A stretch of 64,000 nt of DNA from Actinomycetota bacterium (GCA_016870775.1 VGAK01000007.1:1-64000); one strand, 5' to 3'. Counted from the first letter of the stretch, positions 18,191 to 26,238 are shown. Translations and numbers: made by a program. Notes: generated by a model from the letters alone, not told the origin.

Positions 18191-19972
18191 TCAACAACTG
18201 GTCTCGCCGACCCGCATGAACAACACCCGCCCGAGGAGCGGCTCGTCGGCCACCGGGGCCCACTCACCGTGGCTCGGTGGTTCCTCGATTCGGGCGTACA
18301 CACAACGGTACTCCGCCGGAATCTGCGCCGCGGGACTCGACACGTCGATGCGATCGAGCCGGATCGGATGCATCTTGTACCGCAGGAAGTAATAGCCGCG
18401 GTCGTTGCCGGGGCGCACGGGATCGTTCGAGAATCCGGTGGGATCACCGAAGTTGTCGTACCCGATCTTGTCGGGGGAACCCGCCGTCGCGCGCTCGAGG
18501 CTCGCGCCCGAGTTGGTGATGATCCGTTGCCGGCCGAGAACGCTGCGCTCCCCCGACACCACCGCCCCGGCCGCGAGCACCGCAACGATCGCCACCACTG
18601 CCACCCCACCACGCGCGCGGTGCAGCCACCACGCGAGCACTCCTGCCCCGCAGAACAGGAGCGTGAAGGTGATGATGCCGGGCTGGATGAGGTATTGGGC
18701 CGCATCGACGCCGACCGCGTTCGGGAACACGAGCGTGCGCCGCACCCATCCACCCTTGACACGATCGCCCATGTCGACGAGCACGTGGCAGACCGCGATG
18801 AACGCGACGAGCACGAGCGAGATGCTCCATGACCGGCGCGCCACCACCGGGGCGCGCTCGAGGGCCACGACGCCGACCATCCAGAGCACCGGAACGAGGG
18901 TCTCGACGTATCGGCCGTAGATGAGGTGGTCGGCGCGGTTGCCGTGGAGCAACTGCAGACCCCCGGTGAACAGCAGCACCGCCGCGCACCCGACCGTCAC
19001 GGCGAGGGCGATCCTCTCGGGATCGGTGCGCAACGGACGGGACTCACCGCGACCGCGCACGCGCACCACCGCCCACCCGAGTGCGATGCCGGCGATCCCG
19101 AGCGAGGTGGCCAACAGGTACCACCCCTGGCCGGCGATCCGACGGATGAGAGCCAACCACATCGAGTAGTCGGCGAGGCGCCTCAGCAGGCGGTTCTCCT
19201 GGTCGATCGAGGTGGGATAGAGCGTCGATTTGACCCAGGTGTTGAGCAGGTAGGTCATCGCGTAGGCAACGACCGTGGAGACGTAGGCGACCACGACCAC
19301 CGGACGCGGCACGTCGCGCCTCCAGCCCCACCACGCAACCACCGCGCAGATCACCGGGATCATCAGCGTGAACCGGCCGTGGAGCCCCGGCAGCAGACCC
19401 ACATAGGCGCACAATCCGACCACCGGCGCCATCGTCAGGCGGCGCGCGGCGAACACGACGGTCGCGACGAGCCCGAGGAAGGCGAGTCTCACCGCGGTCT
19501 CGGGCCACGAGTAGAGGGCGCTCACACTGGTGCCCGGCGCCACCACCACGAGAGCGGCCGCGAGCCGGGCCGCGGCTGGCGAGGCACAAAAGCCGGTCAC
19601 TGCGAGGCGCATCACGGCCCACGCGAGCACGGCCACGAGGACCACATTCACCACCAGGGCGAACCGGTACGAGCCCCCGATCGAGCCGGTGAGCAGGGCG
19701 CCCATGCCGGTGATGATGCCGTATCCGGCCGGGTAGAAACTCGGCGTGAAGATCTTGGCCTCCTCGTGACCGATGATCACCTGGCCGTTCGCGAGGAAAC
19801 CGAATTCGTCGGGGTGCATCGTCGGTCCGTGGATGCGCGCCATGACGCCGACCATGACCGCGAAGGTCACCCCACCGATCGCTGTTGCCCCCGTGATCAT
19901 TCGTCGGTCGACCGCGAAGTCACGCCACTGGTGGAACCGGGCGTCGAATCGCCGCAGAGCCGACCAGATCAC
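18191..19972 (-). CDS. Multi-spanning GT-C-type glycosyltransferase candidate
   Basis: 593 aa, GTG start. About 11-12 membrane helices are followed by a C-terminal ~110-residue soluble domain. The first extracytoplasmic loop carries HPDEFGF (near residue 58), an Asp-Glu pair as in GT39/GT83 polyprenyl-phosphate-sugar transferases. No other diagnostic motif is visible, so the family call rests on topology and context. It is the first gene of the transcription unit that continues with GT2, pyruvyl transferase and FrhB-like genes. A TAGGCT hexamer 6 nt upstream supports this GTG. Confidence 0.72.
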   Translation of the reverse strand: MIWSALRRFDARFHQWRDFAVDRRMITGATAIGGVTFAVMVGVMARIHGPTMHPDEFGFLANGQVIIGHEEAKIFTPSFYPAGYGIITGMGALLTGSIGGSYRFALVVNVVLVAVLAWAVMRLAVTGFCASPAAARLAAALVVVAPGTSVSALYSWPETAVRLAFLGLVATVVFAARRLTMAPVVGLCAYVGLLPGLHGRFTLMIPVICAVVAWWGWRRDVPRPVVVVAYVSTVVAYAMTYLLNTWVKSTLYPTSIDQENRLLRRLADYSMWLALIRRIAGQGWYLLATSLGIAGIALGWAVVRVRGRGESRPLRTDPERIALAVTVGCAAVLLFTGGLQLLHGNRADHLIYGRYVETLVPVLWMVGVVALERAPVVARRSWSISLVLVAFIAVCHVLVDMGDRVKGGWVRRTLVFPNAVGVDAAQYLIQPGIITFTLLFCGAGVLAWWLHRARGGVAVVAIVAVLAAGAVVSGERSVLGRQRIITNSGASLERATAGSPDKIGYDNFGDPTGFSNDPVRPGNDRGYYFLRYKMHPIRLDRIDVSSPAAQIPAEYRCVYARIEEPPSHGEWAPVADEPLLGRVLFMRVGETSC

Positions 19973-19978
19973 CCTCTC

Positions 19979-19984
19979 AGCCTA
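19979..19984 (-). promoter_or_regulatory. -10-like TAGGCT before the GT-C GTG
   Basis: TAGGCT, 6-nt spacer GAGAGG, then GTG (19970-19972). The spacer is also purine-rich, so a weak ribosome site cannot be excluded. Confidence 0.5.
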
Positions 19985-19987
19985 ATT

Positions 19988-20218
19988 TCACCGCCTCCTT
20001 CGGGACCGCGATGCCACCGGCGTCAACCACCACTCGAGTCGCCGAAGCGCATCGTCGTCGCGGTGCACGACTCCGATCACATCAGCGAGATCCACGCGTG
20101 GGCGCCCGACCCCAACTGACACCTCCGCGGCTGACTCGACCGTGGGCGTGCCCACCTCGGACGGCACGCTTCTCTCGCGGATCAGCCGGCACGGACCGCT
20201 CCCCCGCAGGGATCGCGG
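19988..20218 (-). other. 76-codon in-frame open extension after the stop of the AAA ATPase gene
   Basis: Reading on past the TGA (20219-20221) of the CbxX-type gene in the same frame, no stop occurs for 76 codons until TGA at 19988-19990. The extension contains RLIRERSVPSE, a partial copy of RLIREGHVPSA in the annotated C-terminus. The two are encoded by a 15-bp direct repeat, 20174-20188 and 20288-20302, exactly 114 bp (38 codons) apart. It ends with a protein-like segment, VDLADVIGVVHRDDDALRRL. The readings are a remnant of a longer ancestral C-terminus, read-through (the stop is TGA followed by C), or a separate 59-aa ORF from GTG at 20167. No function is known. Confidence 0.4.
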
Positions 20219-21640
20219 TCAGAGATACCCGGCGGGCACGAGGGTGTCCGTGTCGTGCGGCCGCATCGGCGCCGACGGCACGTGACCCTCGCGGATCAGC
20301 CGCAGGCCTTCGCCTGAGGTGATCCTCTTGTCGATCAACCACGCGGCGTGCTCCGCCACCACCTCGTTGAACAACCTGCGCACTTGGCGCGCGTTGCCGA
20401 ACGAGCGGCCCCTCGGCCACGACCCGATCACGCGACGCAACTTGGCCCTGGCCCCGTTCGAGAGGTAGTACTCGTTGTCGAGGATCATCCACTGCAGGAT
20501 GCTGAACAACTCGTCGTCGGTGTAGTCCGGGAAGTCGAGCGTGTGGTCGAAACGGCTGGCGAGTCCCGGGTTCTGCTCGAGGAACGCTGCCATCTCGGCC
20601 GGATACCCGGCGACCACCACGACGATCTCACCGCGGTTGTTCTCCATGTACGACAGGATGGTGGCGATGGCCTCGGCGCCGTAGTCGTTGTTGTGGTGGG
20701 AGGTCAGCGTGTAGGCCTCGTCCACGAACAACACCCCACCCTTGGCAGAGTCGAGCACGGCGCGCGTCTTGATCGCGGTCTGGCCGATGTAGCCACCCAC
20801 GAGCCCCGAACGGTCCACCTCGACCACGTGCCCGCTCGACAGGAGCCCGAGCTCCTTGTAGAGCCGCCCGATCAGGCGCGCCACGGTGGTCTTGCCGGTT
20901 CCCGGGTTGCCGGTGAAGACCAAGTGCGGCGAGGGAGCCACGGGCTTCATGCCGGCCGCCTTGCGCATCCCCGCCACCTGCTGGAGCGCGGTCAACCGGC
21001 GCACCAGCTGCTTCACCGGGATGAGCCCGATCAACGTGTCGAGTTCTGCGAGGACAGCCTCGGTGCCCTCGGCCTTGCGCACGACCGCGTTCGTCAGGTG
21101 CTCGGCGTCGGTCCTCTCCGACGCCGATTCCGAGCGCGCACGGTCCTCGCGCCGTCCGACGAAGTCGATCTGGCGCAGTTCTCGGTGCCAGCGGCGGGCG
21201 ACATGGTCGATCGACCCGAGAGCCTGCTCGATCTCGGTGTCGGTGACCTCGTCGGCGAGGAACGAATGCGTCGCATACACCGTGACACGGTTGTCCGAGG
21301 CCGGCTCGACGCGCGCCTGCACGAACGGCATCGTGCCGGTGTTCTTCGCGATCCAGGCATGGATCGCCGGACGATCCGGGTACGAATGCAGGCGCGCATC
21401 GATGCACACCACCCAGGTGTCGTTGAACCTCTTGTAGAGGCGCACCGACCCTCCGACGCGGTTCTCGAGCGTGCGGAAATGCAACGGGAACTCCACGTCC
21501 TCGGGCCGCAGGGACTCCTCGTCGTCGGTGGACTCACTGGTGCGGCGCACACCGGTCCGGCTCGGCCGACGCGTGATCGTGGCGTGGGCCCCGATCAGCT
21601 CGATGATCCTCAGTTCTCTCTCGAACTCGTCCGTGGTCAC
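20219..21640 (-). CDS. CbxX/CfqX-type AAA+ ATPase with N-terminal YbjN-like domain
   Basis: 473 aa, GTG start inside a GTGA overlap with the ADP-ribosylglycohydrolase gene. Residues ~45-165 resemble a YbjN/type-III-chaperone-like alpha-beta domain. A charged linker follows, then an AAA+ module: Walker A GNPGTGKTT near 245, Walker B GGVLFVDEAYTL near 310, sensor/arginine region NPGLASRFDHTLDFPDY near 375 and FGNARQVRRLF near 430. CbxX-family ATPases (CbbX, EccA) remodel or activate partner proteins. Here the genetic partner is the ADP-ribose hydrolase, so remodelling an ADP-ribosylated target is an inference. Secretion genes are absent, so an EccA role is unlikely. The frame stays open beyond its stop. 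Confidence 0.84.
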   Translation of the reverse strand: MTTDEFERELRIIELIGAHATITRRPSRTGVRRTSESTDDEESLRPEDVEFPLHFRTLENRVGGSVRLYKRFNDTWVVCIDARLHSYPDRPAIHAWIAKNTGTMPFVQARVEPASDNRVTVYATHSFLADEVTDTEIEQALGSIDHVARRWHRELRQIDFVGRREDRARSESASERTDAEHLTNAVVRKAEGTEAVLAELDTLIGLIPVKQLVRRLTALQQVAGMRKAAGMKPVAPSPHLVFTGNPGTGKTTVARLIGRLYKELGLLSSGHVVEVDRSGLVGGYIGQTAIKTRAVLDSAKGGVLFVDEAYTLTSHHNNDYGAEAIATILSYMENNRGEIVVVVAGYPAEMAAFLEQNPGLASRFDHTLDFPDYTDDELFSILQWMILDNEYYLSNGARAKLRRVIGSWPRGRSFGNARQVRRLFNEVVAEHAAWLIDKRITSGEGLRLIREGHVPSAPMRPHDTDTLVPAGYL

Positions 21641-23169
21641 TTGTCCTCCCCTGCGGCTCCAGTCCGCGTCCGTGTGTCGAAGTCATCGGCCCCACCGGGT
21701 GCCGTCCCCCATGTGCCGGGGTGCCACTGGTGGTCGAGGAACTCCTCGAACGAGGCGTTCCAACGCCCGACATGGGGCCACTCGCTCTCGATCCAGTGCA
21801 CTGCGGCCTCGTGGTCGACGCCGTTGGTGCGCATGTACCAGGCACGCAGAGCCAGCGTCGTGCGGCTGCGGCCCCCGTGACAGTGCACCACCACCTCGCG
21901 GCCCTCGGCGAGGAACGCATCGATGGCATCGACCACCTCGCGCACGACGCTCGCCAGTCCCGGATTGGCACCGCTGTCGCGCAGGAGTACCTGACGGCGC
22001 ACCGGGTGACCCTTGAAGAGATCCGCTGTGTGGCACATCGAGATCACCGCCTTGTCGGCATCGACCGAGGCCGCTCCGCCGAGATCGGCAGCCCAGACAC
22101 CCGCGGGATGCAGCTTCTTGAGTTTCCTCGGGGGCTGGGGCGGATTGTGAGGGGAGTTCTCTCCGCCCACGAGGCGACGCGCGAGGTCGATGAGATCTTG
22201 CGCGTCGTATCGGCGCACACCCTTGGGGCCGTGCACCGTGCCGTTGACGTACGTCGTCCACCGCACGGGGATTGCTTGTGCACCGAAGCGGGCACCGGCC
22301 ATCGCACCCGCGATCGCAGCGACGGTGTCGGTGTCTCCACCGAGATCGATCACCGAGGTGACGGTGTCGTGGAAGTGCACCCCGTGGCGCACGGCCCACA
22401 CCGCCTGGGCGACTGCGGTGCGTGCCGAGCCGTTCGTCGGGCCGTCGTCGGAGATGGGATCCCAGGTGCGCGAGAGCGCCGGCGCGAGACCGTGCCCGAA
22501 GACCTCACCCAACGGAGACTCCAACATCATGTCGGAGGCGTCGCTGATCGCATCCTCAAAATCGGCACCCTCCACGAGAAGACGGATGACTTCGGCGACG
22601 AACGCCGCCGCAACCGCTGCGATCGGGTCGTGGTGCGTGAGATTGGACTGTGCCACCGCCACGCGATAGAGCTCCTCGCGACCAAGGATCACCCCTCTCA
22701 CACCCACCGGTGCGATGCGCATCACCGATCCGTTCGAGCCGGTGCGCCCCCCGAGCATCTTGTGGGCCGACTCGGCCGCCCCGACATGGGACTCATGGCC
22801 CAGGGCCGTCGAGGTCGTGGCACCCACATCGTGTGCATCGGCACACCATGCACGGAAGTGGCGCCACACCGTCCCGGCATCGAATCCTCCGGCCTCTTCG
22901 AGGGCGGCTGCGAGAGCGAGTGCCATCTGGGTGTCATCGGTGAACTCACCCGGCGCCCATCCGAACGACCCACCACCCACGAGCTCGCCGATTCCGCCCA
23001 CAACTGGCGTGGGGAACTCCGTCGAATAGAGACCCGCCGGACCGAACTCGAATTTGGCTCCCAGCGCGTCGGCCACTGCGGAACCGAGGATCGCACCGAT
23101 TGCCCGGTCGAGAGCCGCGTCATCGAGGTCTTGACGGGGGGTGGTTGTTTCGGTGGGTGCTGGGGTCAT
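21637..23169 (-). CDS. ADP-ribosylglycohydrolase (DraG/ARH) fused to a dual-specificity-phosphatase-like domain
   Basis: 510 aa from the ATG at 23169, which has AAGGAG 5 nt upstream; longer in-frame starts lack a ribosome site. Residues ~20-330 form an ARH domain with all metal-binding motifs: GEFTDDTQM near 78, NGSVMRIAP near 145 and LGGDTDTVAAIAGAM near 275. The C-terminal ~150 residues carry a phosphatase P-loop, HCHGGRSRT (Cys-x5-Arg) near 428. An upstream RDSGANPGL holds a possible general-acid Asp. ARH enzymes remove ADP-ribose from proteins, nucleic acids or small molecules, and a fused phosphatase could remove a phosphate left on the product. It is coupled to the AAA gene (GTGA) and divergent from the NrtR-like regulator. 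Confidence 0.88.
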   Translation of the reverse strand: MTPAPTETTTPRQDLDDAALDRAIGAILGSAVADALGAKFEFGPAGLYSTEFPTPVVGGIGELVGGGSFGWAPGEFTDDTQMALALAAALEEAGGFDAGTVWRHFRAWCADAHDVGATTSTALGHESHVGAAESAHKMLGGRTGSNGSVMRIAPVGVRGVILGREELYRVAVAQSNLTHHDPIAAVAAAFVAEVIRLLVEGADFEDAISDASDMMLESPLGEVFGHGLAPALSRTWDPISDDGPTNGSARTAVAQAVWAVRHGVHFHDTVTSVIDLGGDTDTVAAIAGAMAGARFGAQAIPVRWTTYVNGTVHGPKGVRRYDAQDLIDLARRLVGGENSPHNPPQPPRKLKKLHPAGVWAADLGGAASVDADKAVISMCHTADLFKGHPVRRQVLLRDSGANPGLASVVREVVDAIDAFLAEGREVVVHCHGGRSRTTLALRAWYMRTNGVDHEAAVHWIESEWPHVGRWNASFEEFLDHQWHPGTWGTAPGGADDFDTRTRTGAAGEDK

Positions 23170-23342
23170 CTGGGCTCCTTGTCCGGCCCCGGGGTCCCGG
23201 GTGCCGCTCTCAATTGTGCACGAGGCCTGTACAGGGATTTCGTGTATGCTCGACAAGTATAGCAGACGCGATTTATGTCACTTTTCCCCTAACTCACGCC
23301 GAAAAACTGGTGTTTCGGTCAAGAAACTGCGAAAATCAGCCA
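23170..23342. promoter_or_regulatory. Divergent control region between the ARH gene and the NrtR-like gene
   Basis: A 173-bp region, AT-richer than its surroundings in the 23240-23342 part. It contains a perfect 10-bp palindrome CCTGTACAGG (23226-23235) and an imperfect inverted repeat TATGCT-5 nt-AGTATA (23245-23261). The right arm of the latter reads TATACT on the minus strand, a good -10 for the ARH gene. GAAAAT (23331-23336) lies 6 nt before the regulator ATG. NrtR proteins bind palindromic operators, so either palindrome may be the operator; this is inference. Confidence 0.5.
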
Positions 23343-24122
23343 ATGAGCAAGAGATCTGTCCAGCACAACTTCTACGTCTACGTCGACACCGTCGTCTTCA
23401 CGATCAACCAAGCAAGGTCGCTCGAGGCCCAGGATCGACTCGAGGTGCTCGTCATGAAGCGACCCGGGGTCCGCGACGGCCGATGGGCCCTGCCCGGCGG
23501 CCTCGTGGGTGACGATGAGTCCTTCGAGGAGACCGCCCTGCGCAAGGTCACCGAGGAGACCGGCCTGCGCCTGAACAAGCGGGATCTCCACCAAGTGGCC
23601 ACCTATGGCAACCCGGATCGCGACGACAGATGGCGCGCAATCGCGGTCGCCTACTTGATTCTCGTGCCCCATCCTGGCGAGTTGGGTCCCGAATTGAACT
23701 CCGAGGACGCCACATTCATGCGCTACCGCGACCTACGGGGTCGCAACATGCTCGAATTCGACCACCGCGACATCATCGAAGACGCCCGCAAGATGGCCAC
23801 CAAGATGCTGGAGGACACGAGCATCGCAATCGGTTTCTGCCAACCGAAGTTCACCATCAGTGAACTGCGCGGCGTCTACGAGGCCTTCTTCCAGAGCGAG
23901 GTCGACCCGGCCAACTTCAGGCGCAAGGTCGAGAAGGTCCCGGGGTTCGTCGAGGCCCTGGATGAGTACGCCGACTTCGGATCCTCACCGGGCCGGCCAC
24001 CACAGATGTACAGGGCCGGATTGGCCTCGCGGACACGGTCGGATCTCTCGGTGCCGATCCGATTCAGACTCTCCGACGCACCCCCGACGGATCGCCCGCG
24101 TCGCGGAAAGCCGAAACGCTAG
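23343..24122 (+). CDS. nrtR: NrtR-like regulator: Nudix domain plus C-terminal winged helix
   Basis: 259 aa, ATG with no Shine-Dalgarno sequence and a -10-like GAAAAT 6 nt upstream. The Nudix box spans residues 53-75 (Gly53, Glu59, Arg67, Glu71, Glu72, Gly74), but the Glu that should follow Arg67 is Lys68. Loss of this metal-ligand position suggests a sensor rather than an efficient hydrolase. Residues ~165-215 match the NrtR DNA-binding region: FTISELRGVYEAFF, then NFRRKVEKVPGFVE. Known NrtR repressors control NAD metabolism and release DNA on binding ADP-ribose. Its head-to-head position with an ADP-ribosylglycohydrolase fits control by ADP-ribose. A ~45-residue basic tail ends the protein. 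Confidence 0.85.
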   Translation: MSKRSVQHNFYVYVDTVVFTINQARSLEAQDRLEVLVMKRPGVRDGRWALPGGLVGDDESFEETALRKVTEETGLRLNKRDLHQVATYGNPDRDDRWRAIAVAYLILVPHPGELGPELNSEDATFMRYRDLRGRNMLEFDHRDIIEDARKMATKMLEDTSIAIGFCQPKFTISELRGVYEAFFQSEVDPANFRRKVEKVPGFVEALDEYADFGSSPGRPPQMYRAGLASRTRSDLSVPIRFRLSDAPPTDRPRRGKPKR

Positions 24123-24132
24123 GACCGCACGC

Positions 24133-25347
24133 TCACTTCTTGCTGGGATCGGGTTCCTTGGGCAGGCCGAGGACCCTCTCGCCCACGATGTTGCGCTGCA
24201 CCTGGGCGGTGCCACCCCAGATGGTCGATGACCGGTGCTGGAAGAACATCGAGGTCCAGCGGTCCGCCACATAGCGACCCTTGGTCCCGTCCTCGATCAA
24301 CATCGCCTCTGCCCCGCGCGCGTTCATCATCCGCTCGGTGAATTTCTGGGCGTACTCGGACCAGAACATCTTGTTGATCGAGGCCGCCGGGCCCGGCTCC
24401 TTGCGGGCCACGACCTCCGACAGCACCTTGAGCCCCTGGAACCGCATGATCTCGACATGGCTGTATGCCCACGCCAACTCCTGACGGATGATCGGGTCGC
24501 CGGTGCGGCCCTTGTCCCTGAGCAGCTCGACGGCCTCCCAGAACTGCTTGGTGTACTCGACGTGCTGGGTGGTGGCGTGCCCTCCGCGCTCGTTGCCGAG
24601 CGTGGTCATGGTCACGCGCCAGCCGTTGTTCATGCCGCCGATGATGTTGGTGACCGGAGCACGCGACTCGGTGAGGAACGTCTCGGTGAAGTGCGAGACG
24701 CCGTGGGGCTGCTTGATCGGGCGCAACTCGATCCCGTTGGGGGCACCGTCGCCGGTGAACATCGGCAGGAGCACGTAGGAAATACCGGCGTGCTTGGCGG
24801 CACTGTCATCGGTGCGGCACAGGCAGAACATCATGTTCGCCGCGGTCGCACCCGAGGTCCACACCTTCTGGCCGGTGATGACCACCTCCTCGCCGTCGAT
24901 CACGCCCCTTGTCTTCAGTGACGCGAGATCTGAACCCGCATCGGGTTCGGAGAATCCCTGGCAGTACCGATCGGTGCCGTCGATGATCCGTGGGAGGAAC
25001 GTCTTCTTCTGCTCCTCGGTGCCCCAGACGATGATCGAGGGGCCGACCAGCCACTCACCCATCCCCCGGGTCACGCGCGGCACCCGGGCGCGTGCGAACT
25101 CCTCGTTCATCACCGCCACCTCGACACCTGTGAGGCCGGCGCCGCCGTACTCCTTCGGCCACGAGACGCACATGTATCCGGCTGCCGAGAGAGTGTCGGC
25201 CCACGCCTTCACCGCGGGGAGGTCGGCGCGCTGGGCCATATCGGCCGACATCCCGATCAGTTCGGCCGGCGTGTTCGCCTCCAGCCAATCCCTGAGTTCG
25301 CCACGGAATTTCTCCGCAGCGGGTCCGAGGTCAAGTTCGAGCGGCAT
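24133..25347 (-). CDS. Acyl-CoA dehydrogenase (FadE-type)
   Basis: 404 aa. Typical ACAD blocks: WPKEYGGAGLTGVE near residue 65, YCQGFSEPDAGSDLASLKTRG near 133, ITGQKVWTSGA near 157, and the C-terminal WGGTAQVQRNIVGERVLGLP. It is an FAD enzyme that desaturates an acyl-CoA thioester at C2-C3. It resembles actinobacterial FadE proteins used for branched, steroid side-chain or other unusual acyl-CoAs. It converges with the NrtR-like gene with a 10-bp gap and precedes other lipid-type catabolic genes, though not as a clear operon (56-bp gap to the hydrolase upstream on the other side). Confidence 0.9.
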   Translation of the reverse strand: MPLELDLGPAAEKFRGELRDWLEANTPAELIGMSADMAQRADLPAVKAWADTLSAAGYMCVSWPKEYGGAGLTGVEVAVMNEEFARARVPRVTRGMGEWLVGPSIIVWGTEEQKKTFLPRIIDGTDRYCQGFSEPDAGSDLASLKTRGVIDGEEVVITGQKVWTSGATAANMMFCLCRTDDSAAKHAGISYVLLPMFTGDGAPNGIELRPIKQPHGVSHFTETFLTESRAPVTNIIGGMNNGWRVTMTTLGNERGGHATTQHVEYTKQFWEAVELLRDKGRTGDPIIRQELAWAYSHVEIMRFQGLKVLSEVVARKEPGPAASINKMFWSEYAQKFTERMMNARGAEAMLIEDGTKGRYVADRWTSMFFQHRSSTIWGGTAQVQRNIVGERVLGLPKEPDPSKK

Positions 25348-25403
25348 CGACGATCACTCCCTTTCACCGGTGGGGCGGGGTCCCCACGGGAGAAGTATCC
25401 CAG

Positions 25404-26180
25404 TCAGGACAGGCTGGTCAAGAACCGGGCGATGGCGGCATTCACCGGCCCGGGATGGGTCATGTTGGCGGCATGGGGCCCACCGGGGATCACCTCCAGA
25501 TGCGTCGGACCGCCGATCAGGTCGCGCAACTGCTCGGCCTTGGCGAGCGGGATCGCCACATCGGCGTCCCCGTGGATAATCAGGGTGGGTTGTGCGATCT
25601 CACCGAGCCGGCCGGTGATGTCGTCGCGGTGCATCAGGCAACGGAAGGCTTTCGAGAACTGTTCTGGCTCGAGTGTCGCCCACTTGGCGAACCAGTCGGA
25701 CCAGTCGCCGGCACCGAGGATGATGCCGGCGATCACGTCCTGCACCGCAGCGGCACCGTGTGCGACCCACGCGTCGTGGAGTTGGTTGTAGGGCTCGATC
25801 GTGGCGGGGTCCTCGGTGCCGGCTTGGGTGTCGATGAGGATCAGCGCCCGCACCCGCTCCGGTGCGGTGAGCGCCACCCTCATGCTGAGGAATCCGCCCT
25901 GGGACATTCCCCCGACCACGGCCGTGTCGATCCCCAGATGATCCATGAGCGCGAGCACGTCGTTCGCCGAGTCCCAGTAGGTGAACTCACCCGTCGCGCG
26001 GGTGGCGCCGAATCCGCGCTCGTCCCAGGTGACCACGCGGTGCGTGGCGCGCAGCGCAGCCACCTGGTGGTCGAACATCGAGTGGTCCATCAGGAAGCCG
26101 TGACTGAGGATCACCGCCGGGCCCGACCCACCGGAGTCCTCGTAGGCGATCGTGGTTCCGTTCAACTGCGCAGTCTTCAT
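25404..26180 (-). CDS. Alpha/beta-fold hydrolase
   Basis: 258 aa. Catalytic triad candidates: Ser93 in VGGMSQGGF, Asp in IHGDADVAIP near 208, and His in PGGPHAANMTHP near 238. The oxyanion HG is in LSHGFLMD. Cytosolic, no signal peptide. The family includes esterases, haloperoxidase-like enzymes and 3-oxoadipate enol-lactonases; the length and the WDERGFGAT motif fit that broad group, but the substrate is not predictable. The ATG is preceded by TAGGTT at 6 nt and no ribosome site. Confidence 0.82.
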   Translation of the reverse strand: MKTAQLNGTTIAYEDSGGSGPAVILSHGFLMDHSMFDHQVAALRATHRVVTWDERGFGATRATGEFTYWDSANDVLALMDHLGIDTAVVGGMSQGGFLSMRVALTAPERVRALILIDTQAGTEDPATIEPYNQLHDAWVAHGAAAVQDVIAGIILGAGDWSDWFAKWATLEPEQFSKAFRCLMHRDDITGRLGEIAQPTLIIHGDADVAIPLAKAEQLRDLIGGPTHLEVIPGGPHAANMTHPGPVNAAIARFLTSLS

Positions 26181-26186
26181 GGGGGC

Positions 26187-26192
26187 AACCTA
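26187..26192 (-). promoter_or_regulatory. -10-like TAGGTT before the hydrolase ATG
   Basis: TAGGTT, 6-nt spacer GCCCCC, then ATG (26178-26180). No ribosome binding site is possible in the spacer. Confidence 0.5.
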
Positions 26193-26238
26193 ATACCGGG
26201 ACGGGGGATGTCGGAGAAGCACCGTGATTCGGGCGACG

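Noticed and set aside
20219-21640. AAA ATPase as EccA of a type VII secretion system
   Set aside because: No ESX/WXG100 proteins, EccC or mycosin-like genes occur around it, and its operon partner is an ADP-ribosylglycohydrolase; the similarity is at the CbxX family level only.
21637-23256. Longer start (29 residues more) for the ARH-phosphatase gene
   Set aside because: The upstream residues (SSIHEIPVQASC...) overlap the predicted -10 region and lack a ribosome site, whereas ATG 23169 has AAGGAG at proper spacing.
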